Numbered from the stretch's first letter, positions 1 to 6,300 are shown. The stretch is DNA of 7,222 nucleotides from Microbacteriaceae bacterium (GCA_024639925.1 JAHEGA010000020.1:1-7222), one strand, 5' to 3'. A program made the numbers and translations. The notes: generated from the sequence alone by a model not told the origin.

Positions 1-600
1 ATGGACAATGTCCTCTACGACTACCACTGGCGGGTTCGGATGGAGGCACTGACCGACATCACCGGACATGACTTCCACGAGTTGCGCCGCCGCTGGTGGC
101 ACGACGAGGGCGAATGGAGCGCGGAAGCGGGACAACCTGATACCGGCGAAGAGTACCTCCGTCGCGTGAATGAAGCATTTGGCTCAGATATCAGCCGGGA
201 CCACTGGATTTCGCTCCGAAGAGACGCCATGGCTTTTCGCCCCGGGGTTTTGCCCGCGGTGGAGTTTGCCAGCCAACACGGCCACGTCACTCTCTTGACC
301 AACAACGGAATGTTGATTGGGGAACATCTGCCCGAGGTCGCACCGGAGCTCGTGCCGGTCTTTGGCGAGCACATGTTTGCCACGGCGCACTACTTGGCGA
401 GGAAACCCGATCCGGTGGTGTTCGAGCGGGTGTTGGAGCGTTACGGAGCGGACGCTCGCGACACGTTCTTCGTCGATGACACCCCAGACAACCTTCGCGG
501 CGCGGCGGAAGTTGGCATCGCCAGCAAGTGGTTTTCACCTCATGATTCTGGGGAAACGGTGATCGACTCGATCACCGAGTTTCTGGAAGGCCAGGCTTAG
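1..600 (+). CDS. HAD-superfamily hydrolase, YihX-like (5'-truncated by window edge)
   Basis: This is a phosphatase-type hydrolase of the haloacid dehalogenase superfamily. YihX-like members remove phosphate from small sugar phosphates, but the substrate here cannot be read from sequence. The fragment begins MDNVLYDY, which matches the tail of motif I (DxDNVLxD). The Met is therefore probably the x between the two catalytic Asp residues, and the true start with the nucleophile Asp lies outside the window. Motif II is LLTNNG (residues 98-103, Thr100), motif III is the Lys of RKPDP (134-138), and motif IV is FFVDDTPDN (156-164) with the paired Asp. Residues about 15-80 form a helical cap rich in Trp and Glu, as in subfamily IA. 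No signal peptide or membrane segment is visible, so it is probably cytoplasmic. It runs opposite to the rest of the window and its TAG overlaps the prmC stop. The family call is firm; the function is unknown. Confidence 0.88.
   Translation: MDNVLYDYHWRVRMEALTDITGHDFHELRRRWWHDEGEWSAEAGQPDTGEEYLRRVNEAFGSDISRDHWISLRRDAMAFRPGVLPAVEFASQHGHVTLLTNNGMLIGEHLPEVAPELVPVFGEHMFATAHYLARKPDPVVFERVLERYGADARDTFFVDDTPDNLRGAAEVGIASKWFSPHDSGETVIDSITEFLEGQA
557..577. terminator. Perfect inverted repeat at convergent gene ends, possible bidirectional terminator
   Basis: The arms CGGTGATCGA (557-566) and TCGATCACCG (568-577) are perfect reverse complements around a single C at 567. As RNA this gives at least an 8-bp stem with a 5-nt loop. 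On the minus strand it begins 20 bases after the prmC stop and is followed by TTTCCCC; on the plus strand it is followed by AGTTTCT. The U-tracts are short, so it is a weak intrinsic terminator at best, but its position suits ending the rho-prfA-prmC transcript. It lies inside the last codons of the HAD gene, so a chance or coding origin, or a protein-binding palindrome, remains possible. Confidence 0.42.
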
Positions 601-1454
601 GCTCGAAAACCCCGGGTGAACCGCTCGCGGTCAACAAAGTCTTTTTCGGTCGCCACGCCAAAAAATCCCTCGGCATTCAGAATTTCCCGAATGGCAGCGC
701 CCTGAAGGTTGGAATGCTCGATGGCGAGATACCCACCTGAGCGGAGAGCGCCCACGGCGTAGTCCACGATGTCTCGAACCACGTCCAGCCCGTCCTCGCC
801 TCCGAATAGCGCCATGGAGGGGTCAAAGTTGGCGACTTCGGGTTCGTTGGGCACCTCGGCTAGGGGAACATACGGCGGGTTCGCCAAGATCATGTCCACC
901 AGGGGGTGTCCTCGATCGAGGTCAGTGACTTTCCCGTGCAGCACCTCCACGTGTGGTGCCAGCTCGGCCACATTGCGCTTGAGGTAGGGCAGCGCACTAT
1001 CTGACGCCTCCAGCGCGACAACGTGAGCATGCGCCACGGCACGAGCCAACGAGATGGCGATAACCCCCGAGCCCGAGCAGAGGTCAAGAATGTGAAGTCC
1101 GTTTTCTCCCACGGCAATGGATTGCGCGTGGGTCATGGCAGCTTCCACCAGCGCTTGTGTTTCGGGCCGGGGAACAAAAACCCCCTCCCCCACGGAAACC
1201 TCAAAATCCATGAAGGGCGCCGTGCCGGTGATGTGCTGGAGCGGTTCGCGACCCTCTCGCCTGGAGACCAGCGCTTCCCACTGCTCAACCTGACTCGGCT
1301 CGAGGGCTTTACCCGTCTGAGCCTTGGCGAGCATTGCTCCGCGGGATACCTCGAGCAGTGAGGCCATCAGAATCTCAGCATCCACTCCCGGTGTGGGAAC
1401 ACCGGCTCGCGCGAAGCGCTCGGAAGCGTCGCGCAACGCGACAAGAAGGTCCAT
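597..1454 (-). CDS. prmC: Peptide chain release factor N5-glutamine methyltransferase PrmC (HemK)
   Basis: PrmC uses S-adenosylmethionine to methylate the side-chain amide of Gln in the GGQ motif of release factors, which improves peptide release. The protein is 285 residues, a normal length. The N-terminal helical domain (1 to about 75) recognises the release factor and ends in PLQHITGTAPF (71-81). VPRPETQ follows at 94-100, then the SAM-binding LDLCSGSG (123-130). The catalytic NPPY is at 192-195, and AIEHS at 244-248 is a late strand. One oddity is that the usual acidic residue after PRPET is Gln100. The ATG overlaps the prfA stop by one base (TAATG) with no clear Shine-Dalgarno sequence, so it is probably translated by coupling to prfA, its substrate gene. 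Its TAA lies at 597-599, overlapping the opposing HAD stop. Identification is secure. Confidence 0.97.
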   Translation of the reverse strand: MDLLVALRDASERFARAGVPTPGVDAEILMASLLEVSRGAMLAKAQTGKALEPSQVEQWEALVSRREGREPLQHITGTAPFMDFEVSVGEGVFVPRPETQALVEAAMTHAQSIAVGENGLHILDLCSGSGVIAISLARAVAHAHVVALEASDSALPYLKRNVAELAPHVEVLHGKVTDLDRGHPLVDMILANPPYVPLAEVPNEPEVANFDPSMALFGGEDGLDVVRDIVDYAVGALRSGGYLAIEHSNLQGAAIREILNAEGFFGVATEKDFVDRERFTRGFRA

Positions 1455-2530
1455 TAGCTGGGGTTGAGTGCGGCTAAGCGCTCTGCCTCATCTGCTTCCA
1501 CACAGGATTTGATGACGGCATCCAACGAGCCGTTGATGACCTGGTCCAGGTTGTAGGACTTGAAACCCGTGCGGTGATCCGCGATTCGGTTTTCCGGAAA
1601 GTTGTAGGTTCTGATCCGCTCGGAGCGATCCATGCCCCGAATTTGGCTCTTTCTCGCATCAGATTGGGCCGCCTCGATCTCCTCTTGCTGGCGGGCGAGA
1701 ATGCGCGCACGCAGCACACGCATGGCGGCCTCACGGTTTTGAATCTGGCTTTTCTCGTTCTGCATCGAGACCACAATTCCTGTCGGCAAGTGGGTGATGC
1801 GCACCGCAGAATCTGTGGTGTTGACCGATTGCCCACCCGGTCCGGAGGAGCGGAAAACATCAATTTTCAAATCGTTGGGGCTGATATCGAGTTCTTCCGG
1901 CTCGTCCACCTCGGGGAAGACGAGAACACCGGTGGTGGACGTGTGAATACGCCCCTGGGACTCGGTGACGGGCACGCGCTGCACGCGGTGAACTCCACCC
2001 TCATACTTCAGGCTTGCCCACACCCCCTCAGCAGGGTCGGTGGCGGAGGACTTGATCGCGACCTGGACGTTCTTGAACCCGCCCATGTCGCTTTCCGTCT
2101 TGTCGATGACTTCAGTTTTCCAACCGCGAGATTCTGCGTAATGCAGATACATCCGCAGCAAATCTGCGGCAAAAAGCGCACTCTCTTCGCCACCCTCGCC
2201 ACCTTTGATTTCCATAATGACGTCGCGGCCATCATCGGGGTCCCGGGGAATGAGGAGGGAACGCAAAGACTCGGTCGCCTCCGCAAGGCTGGCCTGAAGG
2301 CCCGGAACCTCGGCCGCGAAAGCCTCATCCTCGCTGGCCATCTCTTGTGCTGCGGCCAAGTCGTCAGTCAAGGCCACCATTCGCTCGTGAGCGGCAATAA
2401 TTTTGGAGAGCACCGCGAATCGACGGTTGAGTTTTTTCGAGAGACCTGCGTCAGCGTGAACCGCGGGGTCGCCAAGCTTCACTTGAAGCTCGGCATACTC
2501 CGCGATCAACGCATCAACAGAATCGAACAT
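1454..2530 (-). CDS. prfA: Peptide chain release factor 1 (RF1)
   Basis: RF1 reads UAA and UAG in the ribosomal A site and triggers hydrolysis of peptidyl-tRNA. The 358-residue length is typical. It has an N-terminal helical domain with GGEGGEE (110-116), then the anticodon-like PxT motif as PVT (187-189) within RVPVTESQGRIHTS, which marks RF1 rather than RF2 (SPF). The GGQ catalytic loop is at 232-234 in SSGPGGQSVNTTDSAVRI. Gln234 is the expected target of the PrmC encoded just downstream. The C-terminal RTYNFPENRIADHR (307-320) is also characteristic. The ATG lies 5 bases after the rho stop codon, and its upstream GGG is part of a small hairpin spanning the rho stop, so translation is probably coupled to rho. 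All diagnostic residues are present. Confidence 0.98.
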   Translation of the reverse strand: MFDSVDALIAEYAELQVKLGDPAVHADAGLSKKLNRRFAVLSKIIAAHERMVALTDDLAAAQEMASEDEAFAAEVPGLQASLAEATESLRSLLIPRDPDDGRDVIMEIKGGEGGEESALFAADLLRMYLHYAESRGWKTEVIDKTESDMGGFKNVQVAIKSSATDPAEGVWASLKYEGGVHRVQRVPVTESQGRIHTSTTGVLVFPEVDEPEELDISPNDLKIDVFRSSGPGGQSVNTTDSAVRITHLPTGIVVSMQNEKSQIQNREAAMRVLRARILARQQEEIEAAQSDARKSQIRGMDRSERIRTYNFPENRIADHRTGFKSYNLDQVINGSLDAVIKSCVEADEAERLAALNPS

Positions 2531-2531
2531 C

Positions 2532-2545
2532 AGGCTTACAAGCCC
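2532..2545 (-). promoter_or_regulatory. Small hairpin over the rho stop / prfA start
   Basis: On the minus strand GGGCT-TGTA-AGCCT forms a 5-bp stem (one G-U pair) that contains the rho TAA and ends one base before the prfA ATG. It includes the only purine-rich stretch that could act as the prfA ribosome binding site. A ribosome finishing rho would melt it, which fits translational coupling. The stem is short, and this function is an inference. Confidence 0.25.
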
Positions 2546-4056
2546 TTCGGCAAGGCAACCAGTGCCTCGACGTTGCTCGAGGTGCCCGCGAGCTGAGAGA
2601 CGAGGTTTTGGATTCCCTCGACGGAGGCAGGGCCGGACACCTTCTGCCGCACGGAAGCGACAGCAGCGGCCTGGTCAGCCCCGAGAATCAGCTCTTCTTT
2701 CCGGGTGCCCGAGCGTGCGACGTTGACGGCGGGGAACACCCGGGCGCCTGCCGCCTCGGCACTCAACACAAGCTCCATCGTTGCCGCACCAGAGACCTCG
2801 CTGGCGACAACGTCATCCATGGCCATTCCGGTATCGGTCACTACGGTGGCCACCATGGTGAGTGAGCCGCCACCCTCAACGTTGCGTGCCGCGCCAAAGA
2901 GCTTCTTTGTCGGGTACACCCAGGCGGTGTCGGCCGAGCCTGAACGCGAGCCTCCACCAATGCTGAGCTGGTAAGCACGGGCCAAACGCGTGAGCGAGTC
3001 AACAAGAACCACCACGTCGTGACCGAGCTCAACCAAACGCTTGGCGCGCTCGATGGCGAGCTCGGCAATCGTCGTGTGGTCATCAACGGAGCGGTCGAAG
3101 CTCGAGGCAATCACTTCGCCCTTGGCTTCACGCTGAACCTCCGAAATGGTTTCCGGCTGCTCGTCGATCAGCACCACCATGAGGTGGGCATCCGGTGCGT
3201 TCACGGCAACAGCCTGAGCCATCGAGTGAATCAGTTCTGACTTCCCGGTCTTGGGAGCTCCGGAAACAACGGCACGCTGGCCCTTGGCCACCGGGGCGAA
3301 CAGGTCCACCATGCGGGTACCCAGAGCATCCGAACTGGTTTCCATCCGGAGCTGCTCAGTGGGGTACACAGCCTGCAGGTTCGAGAACTCCGAACGAGCT
3401 GCCGCTTCCTCCACGGTTTGGCCGTTGACAGTGTCAACACTGACCAAAGCGTTGTATTTCTGGCGGCCCTGGTGCTCACCCTCACGCGGCTGGCGAATCG
3501 CACCAATGACGGCGTCACCCTTGCGCAGGTTGTACTTCTTTACCTGACCGAGTGACACATAGACATCGGTGGGGCCAGGCAGGTAGCCCTGAGTCCGCAC
3601 GAAAGCGTAGTTATCGAGGACATCCAAGATTCCACCGATGGGAATCAAGACATCGTCATCCGATACTTCCGGCTCACCATCATCGCCGTAACCACCACGA
3701 CCACGACGACGGTCGCGGCCTCGACCGCGAGAGTTCCCTCCGTTGCGAGAGCGGCTCTGGCTACCCTCGGAAGAGTCTTCGGACGATTCGCCGGACTCAG
3801 AGGTTTCCGCTTTTTCAGTATCGGCGTTCTTTGCTGCTGAACTCTGGCGACGACGCTTGGGGCGCTCAGCATCATCGGCAGCAGGCGCGTCGGCTGCTGG
3901 TTTCTCCGAGGACTTAGCCTCTGCGGCGGCGGGCTTGTCGGTCGGAACCTTAGGCTCACCGGAAGCTGAGCTCACACGCCGTGGGGCGCGTTTGCGGGGG
4001 GTTGACGCCTCAGCGGCATCGGATGATTCGGGGGTTGAAGAACTTTCTTGTTCCAC
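2536..4056 (-). CDS. rho: Transcription termination factor Rho, divergent, without N-terminal helix bundle
   Basis: Rho is the hexameric RNA-dependent ATPase that loads on untranslated RNA and ends transcription. I place the start at the GTG of 4056 (506 residues), because AGAGGAG lies 5 bases upstream. An in-frame GTG at 4119 has no such site and would add 21 residues. Residues 1 to about 130 are low-complexity: Ser/Glu/Ala/Lys-rich, then an Arg/Gly-rich block (101-122, SRSRNGG...RGRGRDRRRGRGG). The usual N-terminal helix bundle (LSxLxxxELxxLA type) is absent. The RNA-binding OB domain follows (about 134-205), then Walker A GAPKTGKS (266-273), LIDEQPE (297-302), Walker B VVVLVDSLTRLARAY (348-362) and the arginine finger in SGTRKEEL (449-456). 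The pore regions are unusual: a short Q-loop, TGMA for TGSK/R, and SEVSGAATMEL for EEFKGTGNMEL. It is clearly Rho, but a derived one. Confidence 0.93.
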   Translation of the reverse strand: MEQESSSTPESSDAAEASTPRKRAPRRVSSASGEPKVPTDKPAAAEAKSSEKPAADAPAADDAERPKRRRQSSAAKNADTEKAETSESGESSEDSSEGSQSRSRNGGNSRGRGRDRRRGRGGYGDDGEPEVSDDDVLIPIGGILDVLDNYAFVRTQGYLPGPTDVYVSLGQVKKYNLRKGDAVIGAIRQPREGEHQGRQKYNALVSVDTVNGQTVEEAAARSEFSNLQAVYPTEQLRMETSSDALGTRMVDLFAPVAKGQRAVVSGAPKTGKSELIHSMAQAVAVNAPDAHLMVVLIDEQPETISEVQREAKGEVIASSFDRSVDDHTTIAELAIERAKRLVELGHDVVVLVDSLTRLARAYQLSIGGGSRSGSADTAWVYPTKKLFGAARNVEGGGSLTMVATVVTDTGMAMDDVVASEVSGAATMELVLSAEAAGARVFPAVNVARSGTRKEELILGADQAAAVASVRQKVSGPASVEGIQNLVSQLAGTSSNVEALVALPKGL

Positions 4057-4061
4057 GGTGT

Positions 4062-4068
4062 CTCCTCT
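4062..4068 (-). promoter_or_regulatory. Shine-Dalgarno site that sets the rho start
   Basis: AGAGGAG on the minus strand, followed by the 5-base spacer ACACC and then GTG at 4056. It is the best ribosome binding site near the rho 5' end. It moves the start 63 bases downstream of the longest open frame, making the 21 upstream codons leader rather than protein. Confidence 0.75.
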
Positions 4069-4070
4069 AG

Positions 4071-4307
4071 TTGTGCCACGAGTGTGGCTCTTGGAATGCT
4101 GTGTACCTCGCCTGGCCACGCGGCGGGTCGATAAGGGCTAAACGCCCCTCTGTCACGAATGACCCTCACGCCAAGAAGTGCCGGCGCTGTGGTGATGAGG
4201 TATTTCGACGCGCTAACTGGGGTCAGTCGGCGAGCGTCGAAAGCTCTTCTACTGTAGCACCTCGCTCATCGACGGTCAGCATGTGGCTTGACCACACACC
4301 TCCCTGA
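4071..4307 (+). CDS. Possible small zinc-ribbon protein, opposite strand in the thrB-rho gap (doubtful)
   Basis: This is a 78-residue open frame whose first two thirds fill the gap between rho and thrB. The last 85 bases run antisense to the thrB 3' end. It contains two knuckles, CHECG (residues 2-6) and CRRCG (37-41), spaced like the halves of a treble-clef or zinc-ribbon fold, followed by a basic stretch. Two CxxCG motifs in so short a frame are unlikely by chance. Against it: the only start that keeps the first knuckle is a TTG directly after an in-frame TAG, there is no clear Shine-Dalgarno site or promoter on that strand, and G+C at codon position 2 is not lower than at position 1, unlike a typical gene (my hand count over the non-overlapping codons). 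It could be a real small gene, a decayed gene or chance. I recognise no family. Confidence 0.22.
   Translation: MCHECGSWNAVYLAWPRGGSIRAKRPSVTNDPHAKKCRRCGDEVFRRANWGQSASVESSSTVAPRSSTVSMWLDHTPP
4075..4088 (-). promoter_or_regulatory. rho leader hairpin with an alternative upstream partner
   Basis: On the minus strand GCCAC (4088-4084), ACTC loop and GTGGC (4079-4075) form a compact 5-bp hairpin, seven bases before the rho ribosome binding site. A second GTGGC at 4119-4115 could pair with the same GCCAC instead, so the two structures exclude each other. This could be a regulatory switch, but the segments are short and could be chance. Confidence 0.25.
4128..4156 (-). promoter_or_regulatory. Possible sigma-70-type promoter for rho
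   Basis: On the minus strand the -35-like GTGACA (4156-4151, five of six to TTGACA) is followed by a 17-base spacer and a -10-like TATCGA (4133-4128, poor match). It would start RNA near 4120, giving a leader of roughly 60 bases before the rho GTG. That would place the alternative GTG at 4119 at or beside the transcript start, which also argues against using it. The -10 is weak, so the call is tentative. Confidence 0.25.
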
Positions 4308-5164
4308 TGAGCCGCCACAAGCTTCTCAACCTCGGGCCGTTGAGCCGGGTCAGAGCACAAAATCAGCACCGAAGGTCCCGCGCCCGAGACGACCGCAGCG
4401 AAGCCGGCATCACGCAAGCTGGTGAGCAATGCGTTCGTGTCCTGCATAGCGCTCGCCCGGTAGTTCTGGTGGAGGCGGTCCTCCGTAGCTTCAAACAGCA
4501 ACTCGGGGCTTTGAATCAGCGCGGCAATGAGCAGCGCCGATCGCGAGAGATTGAAGATTGCGTCCTGGTGCGGCACGGTCTCTGGCTGAAGACTGCGCGC
4601 CAATTGGGTCGACATGCTGGCGTCCTCGGGGACTGCCACCACAATCGACACCCCGCGGTGAACGCTGAGCTGTTTGTGCTTGGGGCCCTCATCGGTCATC
4701 CACGCAATGGTGAGACCACCAAACAGTGAAGGCGCGATGTTATCGGGGTGACCCTCCATATCCGTGGCCAAGGCCAGGAGTTCCTCCGGAGTGAAGTCAA
4801 CCATTCCCTCGAGCAGGCCTTTTGCTGCCATGACGCCAGAAACAATCGCCGCACCCGAGGATCCGAGACCCCGACCGTGCGGAATCACGTTGTGAGCGAC
4901 CAAATCAATTCCCGGCATGTCGATGCCCTTGGACGCAAAAGTGTGGGCCATCGAACGGGCAATCAAGTTGGTTTCATCCGTGGGCACTTCGCCTTCGCCG
5001 ACCCCGCGGACATCGACCTTCACACCGGAACCCTCGCGCACCGTCGCACTCAAAGTGTCTTCGATCGTCAGCGCCATGCCCAGGGTGTCAAAGCCTGGGC
5101 CTAGGTTCGCGGTGGTCGCGGGAACACGGACGGTGACGCTCTTGCCCAGGGGAATGCTGGTCAT
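4223..5164 (-). CDS. thrB: Homoserine kinase
   Basis: Homoserine kinase phosphorylates L-homoserine with ATP to give O-phosphohomoserine, the substrate of the threonine synthase encoded just upstream. It is a cytoplasmic GHMP-family kinase, and 313 residues is the usual size. Motifs in order: VPATTANLGPGFDTLG (14-29), the ATP-binding loop IPHGRGLGSSGAA (94-106), EGHPDNIAPSLFGG (137-150), and the third GHMP motif SGAGPSV (260-266). The ATG at 5164 overlaps the thrC TGA as ATGA, and GGGAGG lies 9 bases upstream inside thrC, so it is both coupled and has its own ribosome site. It is the last gene of the hom-thrC-thrB block. No disruption is seen. Confidence 0.97.
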   Translation of the reverse strand: MTSIPLGKSVTVRVPATTANLGPGFDTLGMALTIEDTLSATVREGSGVKVDVRGVGEGEVPTDETNLIARSMAHTFASKGIDMPGIDLVAHNVIPHGRGLGSSGAAIVSGVMAAKGLLEGMVDFTPEELLALATDMEGHPDNIAPSLFGGLTIAWMTDEGPKHKQLSVHRGVSIVVAVPEDASMSTQLARSLQPETVPHQDAIFNLSRSALLIAALIQSPELLFEATEDRLHQNYRASAMQDTNALLTSLRDAGFAAVVSGAGPSVLILCSDPAQRPEVEKLVAAHQGGVWSSHMLTVDERGATVEELSTLAD

Positions 5165-6300
5165 GATGCGGAACCTCCCAGTCCCAAAACGTCCGCGATA
5201 TGCGCGGGATCGATGGGCACCTTCGTGGGTTGAATGTCTTCGCCCTGCTCATCCTTGAGCGCCCAGTTGGGGTCCTTCAACCCGTGGCCTGTCACGGTGA
5301 GCACCACGGTCGCCCCCTGAGGCATGACACCGGCTTCGACCCGCTCCATCAAGCCGGCGACACTGATCGCTGAGGAGGGTTCCACAAAGATGCCCTCCTC
5401 CTGCGAGAGCAATCGGTGTGCTGCCAGAATTCCGGCGTCATCAATCGCCCCAAAGTATCCATCGCTGTCTTCGCGGGCCGCCAGCGCCAAATCCCAGGAC
5501 GCAGGATTGCCGATCCTGATAGCGGTGGCGATGGTGTCGGGGTGGGTGACTCGCTCACCGGTAATGAACGGTGCCGAGCCCGCGGCTTGGAAACCAAACA
5601 TCCGCGGCATTGTGTTCGTGGCACCGCGCTTGGCCTCTTCCTGATAGCCGCGGTGATAAGCGGTGTAGTTTCCTGCGTTACCGACGGGAAGGAAATGAAA
5701 GTCCGGTGCACGCCCCAAGACGTCAATGACCTCAAAAGAGGCCGTCTTTTGGCCCTCAATACGGTCATTGTTCACCGAATTGACCAGGTGAATGGGGTAG
5801 TTCTCCGCAAGGTCCCGAGCGATGTCGAGGCAGTCATCAAAGTTGCCGGCGACCTGAAGAACATGCGCCTTGTGAGCGATGGCTTGGCTGAGCTTGCCCA
5901 TCGAAATTTTGCCATCGGGAACCAACACCGCACTGGTGAGACCCCCGTGGGCGGCATACGCCGCCGCGGAGGCGGAGGTGTTTCCTGTCGAGGCACAGAT
6001 CACGGCTTTTGCGCCGTGCTCTTTCGCTTTCGTCACGGCCATTGTCATGCCGCGGTCCTTGAAGGAACCCGTCGGGTTCATGCCCTCAAATTTGACGAAC
6101 ACGCGAAGCCCCGTGCGCTCCGAGAGATGATGCGCCTCGATCAGGGGTGTTCCGCCTTCTCCGAGTGACACCACCGGGGTTGCTCGGGAAACATCAAGCC
6201 TGTCGGCAAATTCGTGAACCACTCCACGCCACTGACGCGAGCCCCGTCGGTGCGCTGGAGCGATGGGTCGTGACCGACCAAAGAGTCCTCTGCGTGCCAC
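5161..6300 (-). CDS. thrC: Threonine synthase
   Basis: Threonine synthase converts O-phosphohomoserine to L-threonine with pyridoxal phosphate (PLP). It is a fold-type II enzyme of 379 residues. The Schiff-base lysine is Lys81 in TGSFKDRGM (77-85). STGNTSAS is at 104-111, the PLP phosphate loop PVGNAGN at 205-211, and TVTGHGLKDP (335-344) near the C-terminus. The GTG start at 6300 is supported by GGAGG (6312-6308) seven bases upstream, within the last codons of hom, and there are only two bases between the hom stop and this start. The family core normally begins near QWRGV (here 23-27), so this protein has about 20 extra residues rich in Arg (MARRGLFGRSRPIAPAHRRG). The only later candidate start is GTG at codon 27 or just after, which would cut into the core, so the extension appears genuine. 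Confidence 0.97.
   Translation of the reverse strand: MARRGLFGRSRPIAPAHRRGSRQWRGVVHEFADRLDVSRATPVVSLGEGGTPLIEAHHLSERTGLRVFVKFEGMNPTGSFKDRGMTMAVTKAKEHGAKAVICASTGNTSASAAAYAAHGGLTSAVLVPDGKISMGKLSQAIAHKAHVLQVAGNFDDCLDIARDLAENYPIHLVNSVNNDRIEGQKTASFEVIDVLGRAPDFHFLPVGNAGNYTAYHRGYQEEAKRGATNTMPRMFGFQAAGSAPFITGERVTHPDTIATAIRIGNPASWDLALAAREDSDGYFGAIDDAGILAAHRLLSQEEGIFVEPSSAISVAGLMERVEAGVMPQGATVVLTVTGHGLKDPNWALKDEQGEDIQPTKVPIDPAHIADVLGLGGSAS

Larger units (their letters stand above)
4057..4222. other. thrB-rho intergenic region
   Basis: This 166-bp gap is the only appreciable non-coding stretch. On the minus strand it should carry the end of the threonine operon transcript and the promoter and leader of rho. 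It contains a possible promoter, a weak stem-loop (4133-4149: arms AAGGGC and GCCCCT on the plus strand, no U-tract), a leader hairpin at 4075-4088, the rho ribosome binding site, and a plus-strand frame with two CxxCG motifs that continues antisense into thrB. A second imperfect stem (arms 4164-4172 and 4183-4186 plus 4196-4200) is also possible. I see no convincing intrinsic terminator for thrB. Confidence 0.7.

Noticed and set aside
1..3. ATG at position 1 as the start of the HAD gene
   Set aside because: It would remove the nucleophile Asp of motif I; the pattern DxDNVLYD implies the Met is internal and the start is left of the window.
1574..2596. Plus-strand open frame of 340 codons opposite prfA
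   Set aside because: It mirrors the codon pattern of prfA, shows no recognisable domain or ribosome site, and prfA is unmistakable on the other strand.
3743..4141. Plus-strand frame rich in Ser/Ala opposite the rho N-terminus
   Set aside because: Its low complexity is the complement of the Rho disordered region; no independent coding signal.
4133..4149. Intrinsic terminator after thrB
   Set aside because: A six-base stem exists but no U-tract follows on the minus strand, and it overlaps the possible rho promoter spacer.
3972..4169. Minus-strand frame upstream of rho as the missing Rho N-terminal domain
   Set aside because: Its translation (MRVIRDRGAFSPYRP...) does not resemble the helix-bundle domain and overlaps rho in another frame.
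5416..6168. Plus-strand open frame of 250 codons opposite thrC
   Set aside because: Antisense shadow of a well-supported threonine synthase gene; no motif recognised.
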